From positions 2,108,001 to 2,172,000 of the forward strand of contig CAWHVG010000005.1 of the NCBI GenBank assembly GCA_963832725.1: a DNA stretch of 64,000 bases, in the 5' to 3' direction. This DNA comes from JAEZBP01 sp963832725. Its GTDB lineage: Bacteria; Myxococcota_A; Polyangia; Polyangiales; Sandaracinaceae. Both the position numbers and the translations under genes were made by a program. How positions within the stretch are numbered: the stretch's first letter is position 1; each line of letters opens with the position of its first letter. The notes below the pieces were generated by a model. It worked only from the letters and a program-made list of their open reading frames with translations. It was not told the origin of the DNA and did no database searches. Shown here piece by piece: positions 39,665-50,825 of this stretch.

Positions 39665-41510
39665 ATGAGCGACGTGCGGTGGGTCTTCGACGAGCTGCCC
39701 CCCTCGGGTGCCCGGCGGGGAGGCAATCCCTCGGAGCACGCCTTCCGCCGCGACCTCGAGAGCCTGGTGCGCGAGGTCGTCCAGAACGCGAACGACCAGT
39801 CGGTGGCCTGGCCCCGCATCGGCTTTCGCCTGCGATGCCTCGAGGGCGAGGCGCTCGAGCGCTACCTGCGCGCCATCCGCTTCGACACGCTCGAGCCACA
39901 CCTCGAGGGCGCCTCACGTGCTCGGGGCGGCGCCGCTCTCTCGGACTTCCTGGAAGGGCTCCGCCGCGAGAACCGCGCGCTGGTCCTCGACGTCGAGGAC
40001 CGGGGCACGAAGGGTTTGGTGGGACACGAGTCCGAGGGGGAGTCCCACTTCCGCGCGCTCTGCAAGGACACCCTCTACAGCCACAAGTCGAGCGAGGCTG
40101 CCGGCGGGAGCTATGGGCTCGGGAAGAGCGTCCTCTGGACCTTCTCCGGCCTCTCGACCGTCCTCTTCAACTCGGTCCTGCTCGAGACGCTCGACGGGCA
40201 AGAGTCGCCCCGCCTCATCGGGCGCACCGAGCTCCCGTCGCACGCGACCGAGGACGGCACGTGGTACACCGGCTCCGGCTGGTTCGGGCGCGTGGCGAAG
40301 GTCCGGGGGCGCGGAACGCGGGCCGAGTCCGTCTGGGGCGACGAGGCGCGCGGCGCGGCGGAGGCCCTCCGCATCGACCGCGACCCGGACCACACCGGGA
40401 CCACGAATCCAAATCGTCGGCTTCCGCGGAATCCGACCCGCGAGGAGGAGGCGCCGAGCAGATCGGAGCGGGGATAGCCGCCGCGAGCGCGCGCTTCTTC
40501 TGGCCGGCCATGGTCGAGCGGCGCCGCGGGATGCGCGTGTGGGTCGACGCCGCGGGCGAGAGGCGCGACGTCGACGTCGCCACGTACGCGGAGGTCGCCC
40601 CCTTCGTCGCTTGCTACGAGGGGCGCCACGTCGCCTCGCCGGCCCTCGAGCGCCCCGGCGACGTCGCCGTCCGCACGCTCCCCGTCCACATCCCCGCCGG
40701 CCGCGACGGAACGCCGGCCACCACCGGCCACGTGGACTTGGTCGTGCGCCTGGCCTCCGAGCGCGAGCGCGGCCACCCGTGGCTCGGCCGGGTCGCCATG
40801 TTCCGCGGCCCCGGGATGGTCGTGCGCTACTGGGACCGTCGGGCCTCGACGCCCGGCGCGCGGGCCTTCCACGCGCTCGTCGTCGCGGGGGAGGCGCGCC
40901 GCCCGAGCAGCCCACGGCCGAGGACGCCGCCGTCGAGCGCTTCCTGCGCGCCGCCGAGCCACCCGGACACGACGAGTGGCGCTCGACGCCGGCGCTCCGT
41001 CAGGCCTACAAGCCGGGCTGGGCGAAGTCGCTCGACCGGCTGCACCGCAGCATCACCGAGGAGCTCGCGGCCCTCCTCGCGCCGCGCGTCAGCCAGGGCG
41101 AGCGGGGCCCGGATCGCCTGCGAAAGCGCTTCCCCATCGGCCCCCGAGGCAGCGCCGGCGGCGGCCCGAGCGCCTTCCGCTTCTCCAGCCTGAGCGCCTC
41201 GTTCGACGGCGAGCGCTGGCACTTCTCGGGCACGGTCGAGCCGGTGCGAAAGCGACAGCCCTGGCGGGCCGCGGTGGAGCTGCGGGAGCTCGGGGACGAG
41301 GGCACGCCGCTCGAGGGAATCCCCATCGAGACGTTCGAGCTGCTGGAGCCGAGCGGCCTAATCTCTCTCGAGGGCGGGATCGCGCGGATGCGGGCGCCGG
41401 CCGACTCCCAATCGCTCTCGTTCACCGGTCGCAGCGTCTCGCTCGCGGCGCGGCGCGAGCAGCCGGGCGAGCTGAGCTTCGAGGTCGCCGGCAGCCTGGA
41501 GTCGGCGTGA
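39665..41510 (+). CDS. GHKL (Hsp90/MORC-type) ATPase of a three-gene cassette (frame slips)
   Basis: ATG 39665, about 615 residues. The Bergerat nucleotide-binding fold is clear: N-box LVREVVQNANDQ (E37, N41), G1-box LDVEDRGTKGL (D112, G114), G2-box GGSYGLGKSVLWTFSGL (residues 147-163). This order and the GLGKS loop resemble MORC/MutL-like prokaryotic GHKL ATPases rather than histidine kinases. Slips at about 40408-40480 and 40900 break the frame; joining them gives TTIQIVGFR, IGAGIAAASARFFWPAMVER, VDLVVRLASERERGHPWLGR, then TAEDAAVERFLRAAEPPGHD and a beta-rich C-terminus ending ELSFEVAGSLESA at 41510. The stop overlaps the next gene's GTG. Prokaryotic GHKL ATPases of this type occur beside restriction and defence genes. 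Confidence 0.82.
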
Positions 41511-42506
41511 GCACCGAGCGCGGCGTCAAGCGGCAGCGCTTCTTGCCCTACGCCTTCGCGCGCTTCGGCCTGCGCTGCCGCGTCGAGCGCGTGACCCTGG
41601 ACGGAGACCGGCGGACGGACCTGGTGGACGCGGACCGGCACCTCGTCGCGCTCGACGCAGACGACTGGGAGACGGCCGAGCTCTCGTGCAGCCTCGACCT
41701 CGAGCCCCACACGCTCGCCGAGGTGCTCCCGGAGCACGAGCGCGCGGAGCCTCCCGCCCGCCTCGTCCTCGTGGCCCGCAGCCCGTCGACCCGGCTCCGC
41801 TTCGCGGCGGCAATCGCCGAGGGCCCCCTGGCGCCGCGCACGGAGCTCTCGGTGCGGCTCCGGCGAGCGGACGTGACGAGCACGGTCGAGCTCCTCCCGC
41901 TCCTCGTGCGCTCCGAGAGCGCGAAACCCGTGCCCGGCTATGCGAGCGAGGCCGGTGTGCGCCTGGCGTCGGCGCGCACGTGGTCTCTCCGCGTCGACCG
42001 CGTCCGCAATCCGGAGGGCCAGTTCCTCGACACCCGCTACCACCCCTTCTCGGAGGACGAGCGGCTCCGGCCCTACGCCGACACCCTCTTCCACCTCGAG
42101 GTCGGAGACACGCCCACGCTGTCGATCAACGCCGATCATCGAGCGGATCGTGCCGCTCCTGAGCGACAAGGGGACCCGCGGGCCGCGCGCTCGGACCCGC
42201 GACGTCGTCTTCGACCTCATCGAGCACTCCGTCTGGAGCCAGCTCTTCGTGCACGCCGCGCTCGATCTCCGCGAAGCAGGGGAGAGCGTCTACGACTGGG
42301 AGGACTCGGTCCTGCGCGAGCTGCTCGGAGGGCTCTTCCCGAGCGAGCGCACGCATCTGGCTCGCCGCGCCCGGCTCCGGGCTGCGCTCGACCGCGGCGA
42401 GCTGCCCCTCCTTCTGGGCAAGCTCGACGCCGTCCTCCAGCGTCGCAGCAAGCTCGTCGAGCACGTCGAGAAGCTGGTCGACGAGGCCGTGGAGCGGCGC
42501 TCGTGA
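41507..42506 (+). CDS. Cassette protein 2, unrecognised (one frame slip)
   Basis: The GTG at 41507 overlaps the ATPase stop (GTGA). The N-terminal half is beta-rich: VKRQRFLPYAFARFGLRCRV, TDLVDADRHLVALDADDWET, PARLVLVARSPSTRLRFAAA, YASEAGVRLASARTWSLRVD. Near 42130 a slip switches frame to PIIERIVPLLSDKGTRGPRA and then a helical C-terminus (VVFDLIEHSVWSQLFVHAAL, DWEDSVLRELLGGLFPSERT, KLDAVLQRRSKLVEHVEKLV). No nuclease or methylase motif was seen. About 332 residues. Strict overlap with both neighbours suggests that it forms a complex with the GHKL ATPase and the DUF6339-like protein. It is best treated as a new family until searched. Confidence 0.75.
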
Positions 42507-43180
42507 TCCTGCGCGTCCTGCACCCGGACGGACGCCGTCTGGTCGAGCCCGAGCTGGCGAGCGGGGAGCGCAATCGCTGGCCCGAGGAAGCGTACGCGAG
42601 CCTTTCGAGCGAGCACCCGAGGCTGCTCGTGCTCGACGCGCTCGACGAGCGCTTGGACGCGTTGATGGCGGACACGACGCCCTTCGACGCGAGCATCGAT
42701 CGCCGCGCCGCGCCGGCAATCCACCGCGCGCTCCCGCTCACACGGCGCGAGGCGGCGGACCCGGGCGTCTTTCGCTTCCTCGCCGTCGTCCACCGCCCGG
42801 ACTTCGTCCGCCATCGCTGGGAGTACCGGTCGTGGAGCACCATGCGCACGCGCTTCTGGCGCCCGGGCACGCGACCGGACAGCAACGCGTTCGCGCGCCT
42901 GTGGTGGATCGCCGAGCTCTCGCGCGACGGCGACGACTACGCGCTCACCGAGCGGGTCCTGGCGCGTCAGCCGCTCGCGAACAACCTCTTCGTCCGGGAC
43001 ATGTCGTCCTACCGGCCGCTCGTCGAGGCCTACGCGGACGTCCTCGACGAGGCTCCGTCGGCGATCATCGAGGCGTGCACCCGCGCGCTCCAGCGCCGGC
43101 TCTCGACGGTCGTGCTGGAGAGCCTCTCGGTCGACGAGCTCCGAGCGCTGCTGCGCGAGCTTCGCGACCGTGCGTCCTGA
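42503..43180 (+). CDS. DUF6339-like protein, third gene of the cassette
   Basis: The GTG at 42503 overlaps the previous stop (GTGA); 225 residues with an intact frame. The core VHRPDFVRHRWEYRSWSTMR, FARLWWIAELSRDGDDYALT and ERVLARQPLANNLFVRDMSS matches my recollection of the DUF6339 pattern: an H/Y...RW segment, RLWWI, a YxLT motif and a Q-x-x-x-N/D-L run. The assignment is from memory and should be checked. DUF6339 proteins have no known activity, but I recall them beside ATPase and methyltransferase genes in defence-like loci. There is no signal peptide or TM. It ends the cassette; the next gene is convergent 70 bp away. Confidence 0.75.
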   Translation: MILRVLHPDGRRLVEPELASGERNRWPEEAYASLSSEHPRLLVLDALDERLDALMADTTPFDASIDRRAAPAIHRALPLTRREAADPGVFRFLAVVHRPDFVRHRWEYRSWSTMRTRFWRPGTRPDSNAFARLWWIAELSRDGDDYALTERVLARQPLANNLFVRDMSSYRPLVEAYADVLDEAPSAIIEACTRALQRRLSTVVLESLSVDELRALLRELRDRAS

Positions 43181-43250
43181 GGGCCGGTCCCGCTGGTGAG
43201 CCCGCGAGGGCTGCTCTACGCGACGACCCGCAATCGAGCCAGCGTCTGCG

Positions 43251-45119
43251 TCATTGCCTCGGAACCAGGTGATACTTCTGATTCCCCGAGTAGTCGGGCT
43301 TGGTCGGCAGGTTCTGGACGTACCTCAAGGCTGCGTCGGCCCCCGGCGCACCCGCGTTGTGCGCGGCGACGACCGCGGCGATGAAGCTCGCGGGGTAGGC
43401 ATCGGGCGCCGCGACGTAGCCGTGGAAGTCGGAGACGCCGTCGACGTACATGCCGGCCCACGCCGTCCCCCTGCTCGCATACTGCGCCACCATGAGGTTG
43501 TAGGCCTCCTCCACCGTCGTGGTGGCGAGGAGCGCCGTGGCGTCGGCGTCGCTCCACATCCCGTGGGCGTCGTCGACGAGGCTGTAATAGAGCATCTGCG
43601 AGAAGTCGGTCAGAAGGTTCCCGCTCGGGTCCTTGCACATCAGGGTGTAGTGCGTGGCGAACATGACCCAGGGGTGCTTGAACCACTCGAGCGCTAGCTT
43701 CGCGACGTACTGCGCAAACGGCTTCCATTCGGGCAGCTTGTGCGAAACTGCGTCGAGTGTCATGGCGAGGTAGTTCTGCATCCATTCGGCCATGCCGTGG
43801 TAGCCCGCCGCCGCTCCCGTTCCCGCATACGACACGACGGTGTCGATGATGCCGAAGTCATTCTGGGGCAACGCGTTGGCGATGGTCAGGTTCCGCGCGG
43901 TCTCGGCCGTGAAGTAGTCCGTGTCGGCGCTGACATAGCTCGCCATGAAGATGTTGCGCAGGCACCACGCGAACCGGCGCTGTGCGCCATGAACGACGCC
44001 ACCGGAATCCGTGTAGGTCGGACCGATCTCCATCAGCGGGTAGTTCGCCCAAAAGCTCGCATGGTCGCGGTCGCGCGCCGTCTTGGTGAGCATTGCGGAC
44101 AAGAGCGCAAATGAAGTCAGATGCGCGCCGTTGGGCGAAAACGAGCACCCGGTGATTTTCCACTGGCTCGGCGGCGGCGTCAGCGTGGTCCCGTCGTACG
44201 TACCACCGTAGGGCACGAGCGGATTGTTCGGATAGGTGGAGCTCTGCGCGGGCGACAGGAAATTCGCCTGCGGGTAGACCGTGCGGTCGATGATCCTGCC
44301 GGTATCCGCGTCACAGTAGTAAATCGGCCATACACCCGCCCAGTCGTCGGCACGCCGCACAATTGCCCAGTCGTCGGGCGTCTGGTTCACGAGGAACCCC
44401 ATGTTCCACTTGCTCATGTAGCCGATGTCGGACCGCTCGCCGCCGGCACCCATCGCGGTCAGGGACGCGATACCGAGACCGTTGAAACTGTAGTCCGCCG
44501 CCTCGCCGTGATAGCCAGCATGGGCTTCGTCGTACAGCGGTTGCGGCTCTTTCGCGTAGCTGGGTAGGAGCGTCCAGTCGATGTCCGCGCCCGTAGGCGC
44601 CGGAGCCTGGATGCCATACCGCGTGATGGGGTTGCGGCACCCGCGCCAGAAGTCCACGCTTCCATCCGCCTTGCTGCTCGGAGGCGCTGTCACGGCGCTG
44701 CCGTCGTAGGTCACGGCCAGCTGGCAGTTGATGTAGTCGTAGGCGTTGTCGAAGCGGCACGCGCCCACTTCCACGCCATCGGCGTAGAACCATGCGGTCA
44801 GCCCGGGATGCTCGTTGCCGTCGGCATCGGTGAGCTTCACGTAGACGGCTGGCGCGGAGACGTCCTCGCCCACGGTCGCGTTCGCCGTCCACTCCACGCC
44901 CGCGTTGTCCGTCACCGTCACGGTGGCGGCATGCGTCGCGTCCGCTGGTCCGCCGCCCCCATCGGCGTCTGCTGGTCCGCCGCCGCCATCCGCGCCGGCT
45001 GCTCCACCGTCCTTGGAGGAGCATCCGGACAGGAAGGCGGGGCCCGCGAGCCCGAGGCCCATCGTGAGCTTGCCGGCGAGCTCCATGAGCTCCCGCCGCG
45101 AGTATTTACCGTCAGGCAT
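43251..45119 (-). CDS. Tat-type exported lipoprotein, unknown enzyme-like domain
   Basis: MPDGKYSRRELMELAGKLTM followed by GLGLAGPAFLSGCSS has an SRRELM twin-arginine-like motif and a lipobox LSGC. A Gly/Ala/Asp linker follows, with two near-identical GGGGPADAD blocks. A Big-type beta domain comes next (TVTVTDNAGVEWTANATVGE...). The last ~480 residues are Trp/Tyr/His-rich and likely alpha/alpha-barrel (GVWPIYYCDADTGRIIDRTV, HGAQRRFAWCLRNIFMASYV, AGYHGMAEWMQNYLAMTLDA, LALEWFKHPWVMFATHYTLM). This resembles carbohydrate-active or lyase-type barrels, but no catalytic motif could be named. The DNA is visibly less GC-rich than its neighbours and the frame is intact, so it may be a more recent acquisition. 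Confidence 0.75.
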   Translation of the reverse strand: MPDGKYSRRELMELAGKLTMGLGLAGPAFLSGCSSKDGGAAGADGGGGPADADGGGGPADATHAATVTVTDNAGVEWTANATVGEDVSAPAVYVKLTDADGNEHPGLTAWFYADGVEVGACRFDNAYDYINCQLAVTYDGSAVTAPPSSKADGSVDFWRGCRNPITRYGIQAPAPTGADIDWTLLPSYAKEPQPLYDEAHAGYHGEAADYSFNGLGIASLTAMGAGGERSDIGYMSKWNMGFLVNQTPDDWAIVRRADDWAGVWPIYYCDADTGRIIDRTVYPQANFLSPAQSSTYPNNPLVPYGGTYDGTTLTPPPSQWKITGCSFSPNGAHLTSFALLSAMLTKTARDRDHASFWANYPLMEIGPTYTDSGGVVHGAQRRFAWCLRNIFMASYVSADTDYFTAETARNLTIANALPQNDFGIIDTVVSYAGTGAAAGYHGMAEWMQNYLAMTLDAVSHKLPEWKPFAQYVAKLALEWFKHPWVMFATHYTLMCKDPSGNLLTDFSQMLYYSLVDDAHGMWSDADATALLATTTVEEAYNLMVAQYASRGTAWAGMYVDGVSDFHGYVAAPDAYPASFIAAVVAAHNAGAPGADAALRYVQNLPTKPDYSGNQKYHLVPRQ

Positions 45120-45447
45120 GGGGCATCATCCTCCGCGTACAGACCGGCGATTCGGGTCCAGCCCGGTCAGGTTCGAGCATCGACTGACACTAGCAAGCCG
45201 GGTAGACGAATGAACTTACGGCGCGTGCGCGCATTCCTCGCGGATCGCGAGGGGAGGGAGCGGAACGACGTTCGCGCCGTGTTCATCGCGGCCGAAGCTC
45301 GAGGGACGGCGTCCTGCAGATCCCCTTCCGCGGCGCTTCGCTGCCTCGTGCACGTTGGTAGAGCGCGTCGAACCCGCGAGACGGGGGCGCTTGCGTTCGC
45401 GTCGGCGCGCAGGTCGGCCACGGTGAGCCTGCTACAGTCCTCCCGCC
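45120..45447. other. Divergent intergenic region
   Basis: 328 bp between the Tat lipoprotein gene (minus) and the ClC gene (plus); promoters for both should be here. No gene, palindrome or tandem repeat stands out. Confidence 0.4.
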
Positions 45448-46905
<1,458 letters not shown>

Positions 46906-46929
46906 GCGCCACCATCTCGCCCCACCCAG

Positions 46930-47796
46930 ATGGCACCTGCCACCGAGGCTGCTGCCACGCTTCGCGACGCGTGGTACATCCCCCGCGTGGCGGACGGGGT
47001 GCGGACCTACAGCGACGAGGAGCTCGAGGCCATCCTGCGGCGCGCGCTGGAGCAGCAGGCCGAAGAGGGCGACGGCTTCGGTCACGACGAGCTGGTCGCG
47101 GCGGCGCGCGAGGTCGGGCTGGACGAAGGCGCGGTCGAGCGGGCGATCGACGAGCTCTCGCAGCAGCGGACCGACGCGCAGGTCGTGGAAGGGCTGCGGC
47201 GCCGGCGGCGCGAGAAGTTCGTCCGGCACTTCGTCACGTTCGTCGCCGTCGTCGGCGGCCTGCTCGGCATGCACGCGCTCGGGTTCTTCGGCACGTGGGT
47301 GTTCTGGGTTCTGTTCGGGTGGGGCATCGGCATCGTCCTCGACGCCTACGAGAAGCTCCGCACGCCGAACGAAGAAGAGGTCGAACGCGAGCGGGTGCGC
47401 CTCAACCGGCACGAGCGCCGCAAGGCGCGGGCGGAGGCGAGGCGCGAGGCCAAGCGGCGGCGGGCCGAGCAGCGCCGGCAGCGCGCGCAGCGGGGCAAGC
47501 GCCGCAGCGAGACCTCCGAGCAGCTCGAGCAGGTGATCGAAGAGGGCGTGTCGCTCCTGCTCGGCGCGGCCGCCAAGAAGATCCGCGAGGCCACCGAGCA
47601 GATGGACCGCGGGCAGCCCGCGCCGGACACCGAGTTCGGCCGCTACGTGGCGCGCAAGAAGGGCCGGCCGGCCGGCGTCTCGCAGAGCGCGTCGCGGCAG
47701 CGCCCGCAGGTCCGGGTGGAGACGGACCTCGACGACGAGCTCGAAGAGGCCGCGCTCGAGATCGAGCGGCACCGCGAGCGCAAGTCCCGCCGCTGA
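46930..47796 (+). CDS. 2TM-domain protein with long charged coiled coil
   Basis: 288 residues. The N-terminal ~90 residues have a short helical domain (YSDEELEAILRRALEQQAEE, HDELVAAAREVGLDEGAVER) similar to the module that precedes 2TM domains in other bacterial proteins. Two closely spaced TM helices follow (KFVRHFVTFVAVVGGLLGMH, FGTWVFWVLFGWGIGIVLDA), matching the 2TM family (PF13239). A highly Arg/Glu-rich stretch (RHERRKARAEARREAKRRRA) predicts a coiled coil. The C-terminus is charged and disordered. Function unknown. The first ATG at 46930 may be too early; GTG 46987 is an alternative. It lies 24 bp after the ClC gene and is probably co-transcribed. Confidence 0.75.
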   Translation: MAPATEAAATLRDAWYIPRVADGVRTYSDEELEAILRRALEQQAEEGDGFGHDELVAAAREVGLDEGAVERAIDELSQQRTDAQVVEGLRRRRREKFVRHFVTFVAVVGGLLGMHALGFFGTWVFWVLFGWGIGIVLDAYEKLRTPNEEEVERERVRLNRHERRKARAEARREAKRRRAEQRRQRAQRGKRRSETSEQLEQVIEEGVSLLLGAAAKKIREATEQMDRGQPAPDTEFGRYVARKKGRPAGVSQSASRQRPQVRVETDLDDELEEAALEIERHRERKSRR

Positions 47797-47956
47797 GCCG
47801 GCGGGCTGGGTCCGGAACGACGACGTCCTGCTGGACGCGCGTCCGCGTCGCGCGGCGGAACGCCGAGGGGTCGGACGCATTGCGGGGCCGGTCGACCGCG
47901 ACGCGGAGAGATCGGGGGTTACGAGCGCAACACGCGATCGGACGCAGCGAGGCTTG

Positions 47957-49794
47957 CTATCGGCGCGAGAGGGCGATGGTCCGCACGCTCGATCCCGACG
48001 CGGCGCGGAACGCGACGCCGACGTGCGCGGGGAGCGTGACCGGGCAGTCCACCGCGCCGTTGCCCGCGTCGAGGGTGAGCCGGTTCCCGTCTCGGACGAG
48101 ATGCAGGCGCGCGGCCTGTGCGCGATCCGCCTGACAGTCGCCGAGCGAGACCCAATCGGACCCTGTCGTGATCACGACGGGAAGTGCATCGTCCTCTACC
48201 AAGAGGACCTCGATCTCACCACTCGCCTCCAGCGTCAGATCGAACGCGGCGAAGCGGAGCGCGGGCACGTCGAAGCGCGCTCCGTCCGCCATCGCGACCA
48301 GCGCGCCGTTCTCGCCCTGCCATCGTCCCGGCGCGTCGAGCGCGAGCCGCTGGCGATCCTCGAGCAGCGCGGGCGCGAGGGTGGCCGGTGGGGCGTCGAA
48401 GGGCGTGACGATGCCGATGCGCAGGAGCGAGAGTCCCTCGCCGTCGCCCTCGGCCACGCTGCCATCGGCCAGAGGGACCAACGCGACGGGGCCGCGTGAG
48501 GGATCGATGGCGCTGCTCGTGCGGTTGCCGACGTCGAGCACGACGCCGCGCGCGCGGCGGTCCGTCGGGTCACGCCCGATGACGACCACCCGGCCGTCCC
48601 GGAGCGCGGTGGCGACCGGCGACTCGAGCGGGGGAAGCACGGCGCCGAGGGAGACGACCTCGCCGCTCTTGGCGAGCAGCACCTCCACGTCACCGCTCCA
48701 GCCTCCATCGTCGCGACCGCCGAGCTGCGCGATGCGCGCGCCGGGCAGCGCCGCGTACGCCGCGTCGAGCCGCCCCGGGAACGCGCCCAGCGTCGAGACG
48801 GCGAACGAGCTCGCGTCGAGCTGCTCGACCGCGGTGACCGGTTCGCCGTCCGCGCCCGTGCCGCCGGCGACGACCACGCTCCCATCGTCGAGCCGGAACG
48901 CCCGCGGATTGCTGCACGGCGAGGACAGATGGGCCACGGAGCGACTCTGGGCGGAGCTGCCGTCGGCGCGCACCTCGAGGAGCTCCGCGTCGGCCAGGAC
49001 GCTCGCGCCCGCGTCGCTCCGCCCGCCAATCAGCAGCACGCGCCCCTGCCCCAGCGAGAGCGCCGCGTGATCGCGACGGCGCGCCGCCAAGAACCCGTCG
49101 CCGACCCGCGCCTCCATGCCCTCGGTCACGCGCACGACCTCGTAGGTGTCCTCGCCCGCGCCCAGGACCGAGCCCGCGCCGCCCGCGAGCACCACCAGGT
49201 CGTCGGTCACGTAGCTCGCGCTGGCGCCGGTTCGATTCGACGAAGAGGCGAACGGCGCTCGGCGTGGCCAGCGCGTCGCCCGGACGGACCGTGACGATGC
49301 CGTCGAAGACTCGCTGCCCGTCGTCGCCGCCGGCAATCCAGAGCCGCCCGTCCGGGAGCGCCACCACGGCCGCGCCGGACGGAATGCGGGCGCGCGCGTC
49401 CGCCAGCGGGCAGGAGCGCCCGTAGGTCAAGAGCACCAGCGGCGCGTCCTCCGACGCCGAGCCGACGGAAGCGACAGCGCCGCCAACCCAATCCGCAGGG
49501 CCCATCGAGCCGCTCGCCTCCACGCTCACCACGCGGGTGTCGTCCGGGAAGCGCTCGACCGTCTGCGGTCCCGCGGCCGGATCGAAGAGCAACACGTTGG
49601 GCTCGCGCGCCGGGAAGTCGCCGAGCGCGTGCGCCTCGACGCGATCGATCACGCTGGGGCGGCACCCGATCGCGTCCGGGAGCTCGAGCGCGAGGTGCAC
49701 GACCCGCGGCTCCTGAGCACAGCCGAGCGTGCCCAGGAGCGCGGCGAGAACCAAGAATCGCCGCTCCGAGCGTCGTTCGGCGCTTCGGCCACAT
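47957..49794 (-). CDS. Kelch-like beta-propeller lipoprotein (two frame slips)
   Basis: ATG 49792-49794 reads MWPKRRTTLGAAIL, then after a one-base slip near 49755 VLAALLGTLGCAQEPRVVHL: a signal peptide with lipobox TLGC. A second slip near 49240 joins the first third to the remainder. The body has kelch-type blades with GG doublets and following aromatic/charged residues: LPDGRLWIAGGDDGQRVFDG, GQGRVLLIGGRSDAGASVLA, DDGSVVVAGGTGADGEPVTA, ALPGARIAQLGGRDDGGWSG. A C-terminal beta-sandwich (FDLTLEASGEIEVLLVEDDA, RLHLVRDGNRLTLDAGNG) follows. About 610 residues, probably outer-surface. Such kelch lipoproteins are abundant in Polyangia with no assigned function. Confidence 0.75.
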
Positions 49795-49967
49795 CGATCG
49801 GAGCTCGAGCCGTACCGGCCCAGCGCGCGGGCGCACCATCGGATCGACTCTATCAGGCGGGCGGCGCATTTGGCTCGTCGGCGAGCCGCCGCCCTTTCGC
49901 CAAGCCTCGGCGCGTTCGCCGTCCTCTCGCGACGGAGCCATCCGCGCCGCGCGAACCGCTCCCCTCG

Positions 49968-50336
49968 CTATGACATCCCGACGTCGAGCTCGGAGGGGTC
50001 TTCGACGACCCGGCACTCGATCCCGAGGACCTTGGCGAACAAGAGGGCCCCCATCCTGGTGAGCTGCGAGTTGCTGACGAAGGCCAGCGACAGGATCCGC
50101 TTGCGGTGAGGCAAGAGCGCGCGCTGCCAGCTCTTGCGGGCCTCGCTCTCGTATCCCCCCACCCCGCGCACGTCGAAGACGAGGTGGACCGAGTCGTCCC
50201 CCATCTCGTGCAGAAAGGCCGCCGCCGAAGCTCGGCCGATGGCCTCGGTCACGAGCCCGTCGAACACCACGAAGACGTTGTCGCCGACGCGGGCGACCCG
50301 CCATTCGCTCTCGGCGTCGCTCCCCACGGCCAGCAT
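49968..50336 (-). CDS. STAS-like (SpoIIAA/SEC14-type) domain protein
   Basis: 122 residues, MLAVGSDAESEWRVARVGDN, with the alternating strand/helix pattern of a STAS fold: VFVVFDGLVTEAIGRASAAA, VHLVFDVRGVGGYESEARKS, LLPHRKRILSLAFVSNSQLT, ALLFAKVLGIECRVVEDPSE. The FDVRGV turn sits where anti-anti-sigma factors carry the phosphorylated Ser/Thr; no Ser/Thr is there, so phospho-switching is unlikely. Small proteins of this kind occur singly in myxobacteria. It lies just upstream (on its own strand) of the palindromic element pair. The frame is intact. Confidence 0.65.
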   Translation of the reverse strand: MLAVGSDAESEWRVARVGDNVFVVFDGLVTEAIGRASAAAFLHEMGDDSVHLVFDVRGVGGYESEARKSWQRALLPHRKRILSLAFVSNSQLTRMGALLFAKVLGIECRVVEDPSELDVGMS

Positions 50337-50492
50337 GGTGCACCGACTCGGCGCTCGATGTCAGCGACAAACGCGGGCGCGCGGTCACAGGCCCGCGTCG
50401 ACGCTCGTCCGGTCGGGGAAGGTGACCGAGAGATTCGACGCGCGTGGTCCGCGCAGCGTCGCGGGACCTCTGCCGTCGCCTCGCCGACCGGA

Positions 50493-50658
50493 CTAGATGT
50501 CCGAAGCGGAAGTCGCGACCGGTATGGCCGAGCAATCGGCGTCGAGATTGGGGGCGCGCCCCCGCAGGAAGTGCAAAGCAGTTTCGAGGAGGCTCGCCCC
50601 CGAGATCGGCGTCGAGGGCCGGCCAGAACGTGTTGCGACTTCCGCGGAGGACATCTAG
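50493..50658. repeat. 166-bp whole-length imperfect palindrome, element 1
   Basis: Starts CTAGATGTCCGAAGCGGAAG and ends with its reverse complement (GGAAGTCGC... mirrored as GCGACTTCCGC, ending GGACATCTAG). The two ~83-bp halves pair along most of their length, with GGGGGCGCGCCCCC as an additional internal palindrome. It contains no ORF of its own. It shares its last four bases (CTAG) with element 2. The form suits a MITE-like non-autonomous element or a long-hairpin RNA locus. Confidence 0.8.
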
Positions 50659-50820
50659 TCCCCCGTATCCGTAGTGAGTGCCCAATATCGGCGAGCCATC
50701 GGCGTGCGAATCAAGGAACGACGACGAGGCGATGCCACAGCATCGTCGAGGAGGAGTGACGCTGAGTCGCGCGGCGAGAGCCGCCGAGATTGGGTAGGAA
50801 TCACGGATACGGGGGACTAG
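50655..50820. repeat. 166-bp whole-length imperfect palindrome, element 2
   Basis: Starts CTAGTCCCCCGTATCCGT and ends ACGGATACGGGGGACTAG, an exact 18-bp terminal inverted repeat. Inner halves also pair (CCCAATATCGGCG with CGCCGAGATTGGG; CGATGC-CAC-AGCATCG at the centre). It has the same length as element 1 but a different sequence, and abuts it at a shared CTAG. It ends five bases before the stop codon of the minus-strand lipoprotein gene at 50826, so it could also act as that gene's terminator. Confidence 0.85.
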
Positions 50821-50825
50821 GTTCG

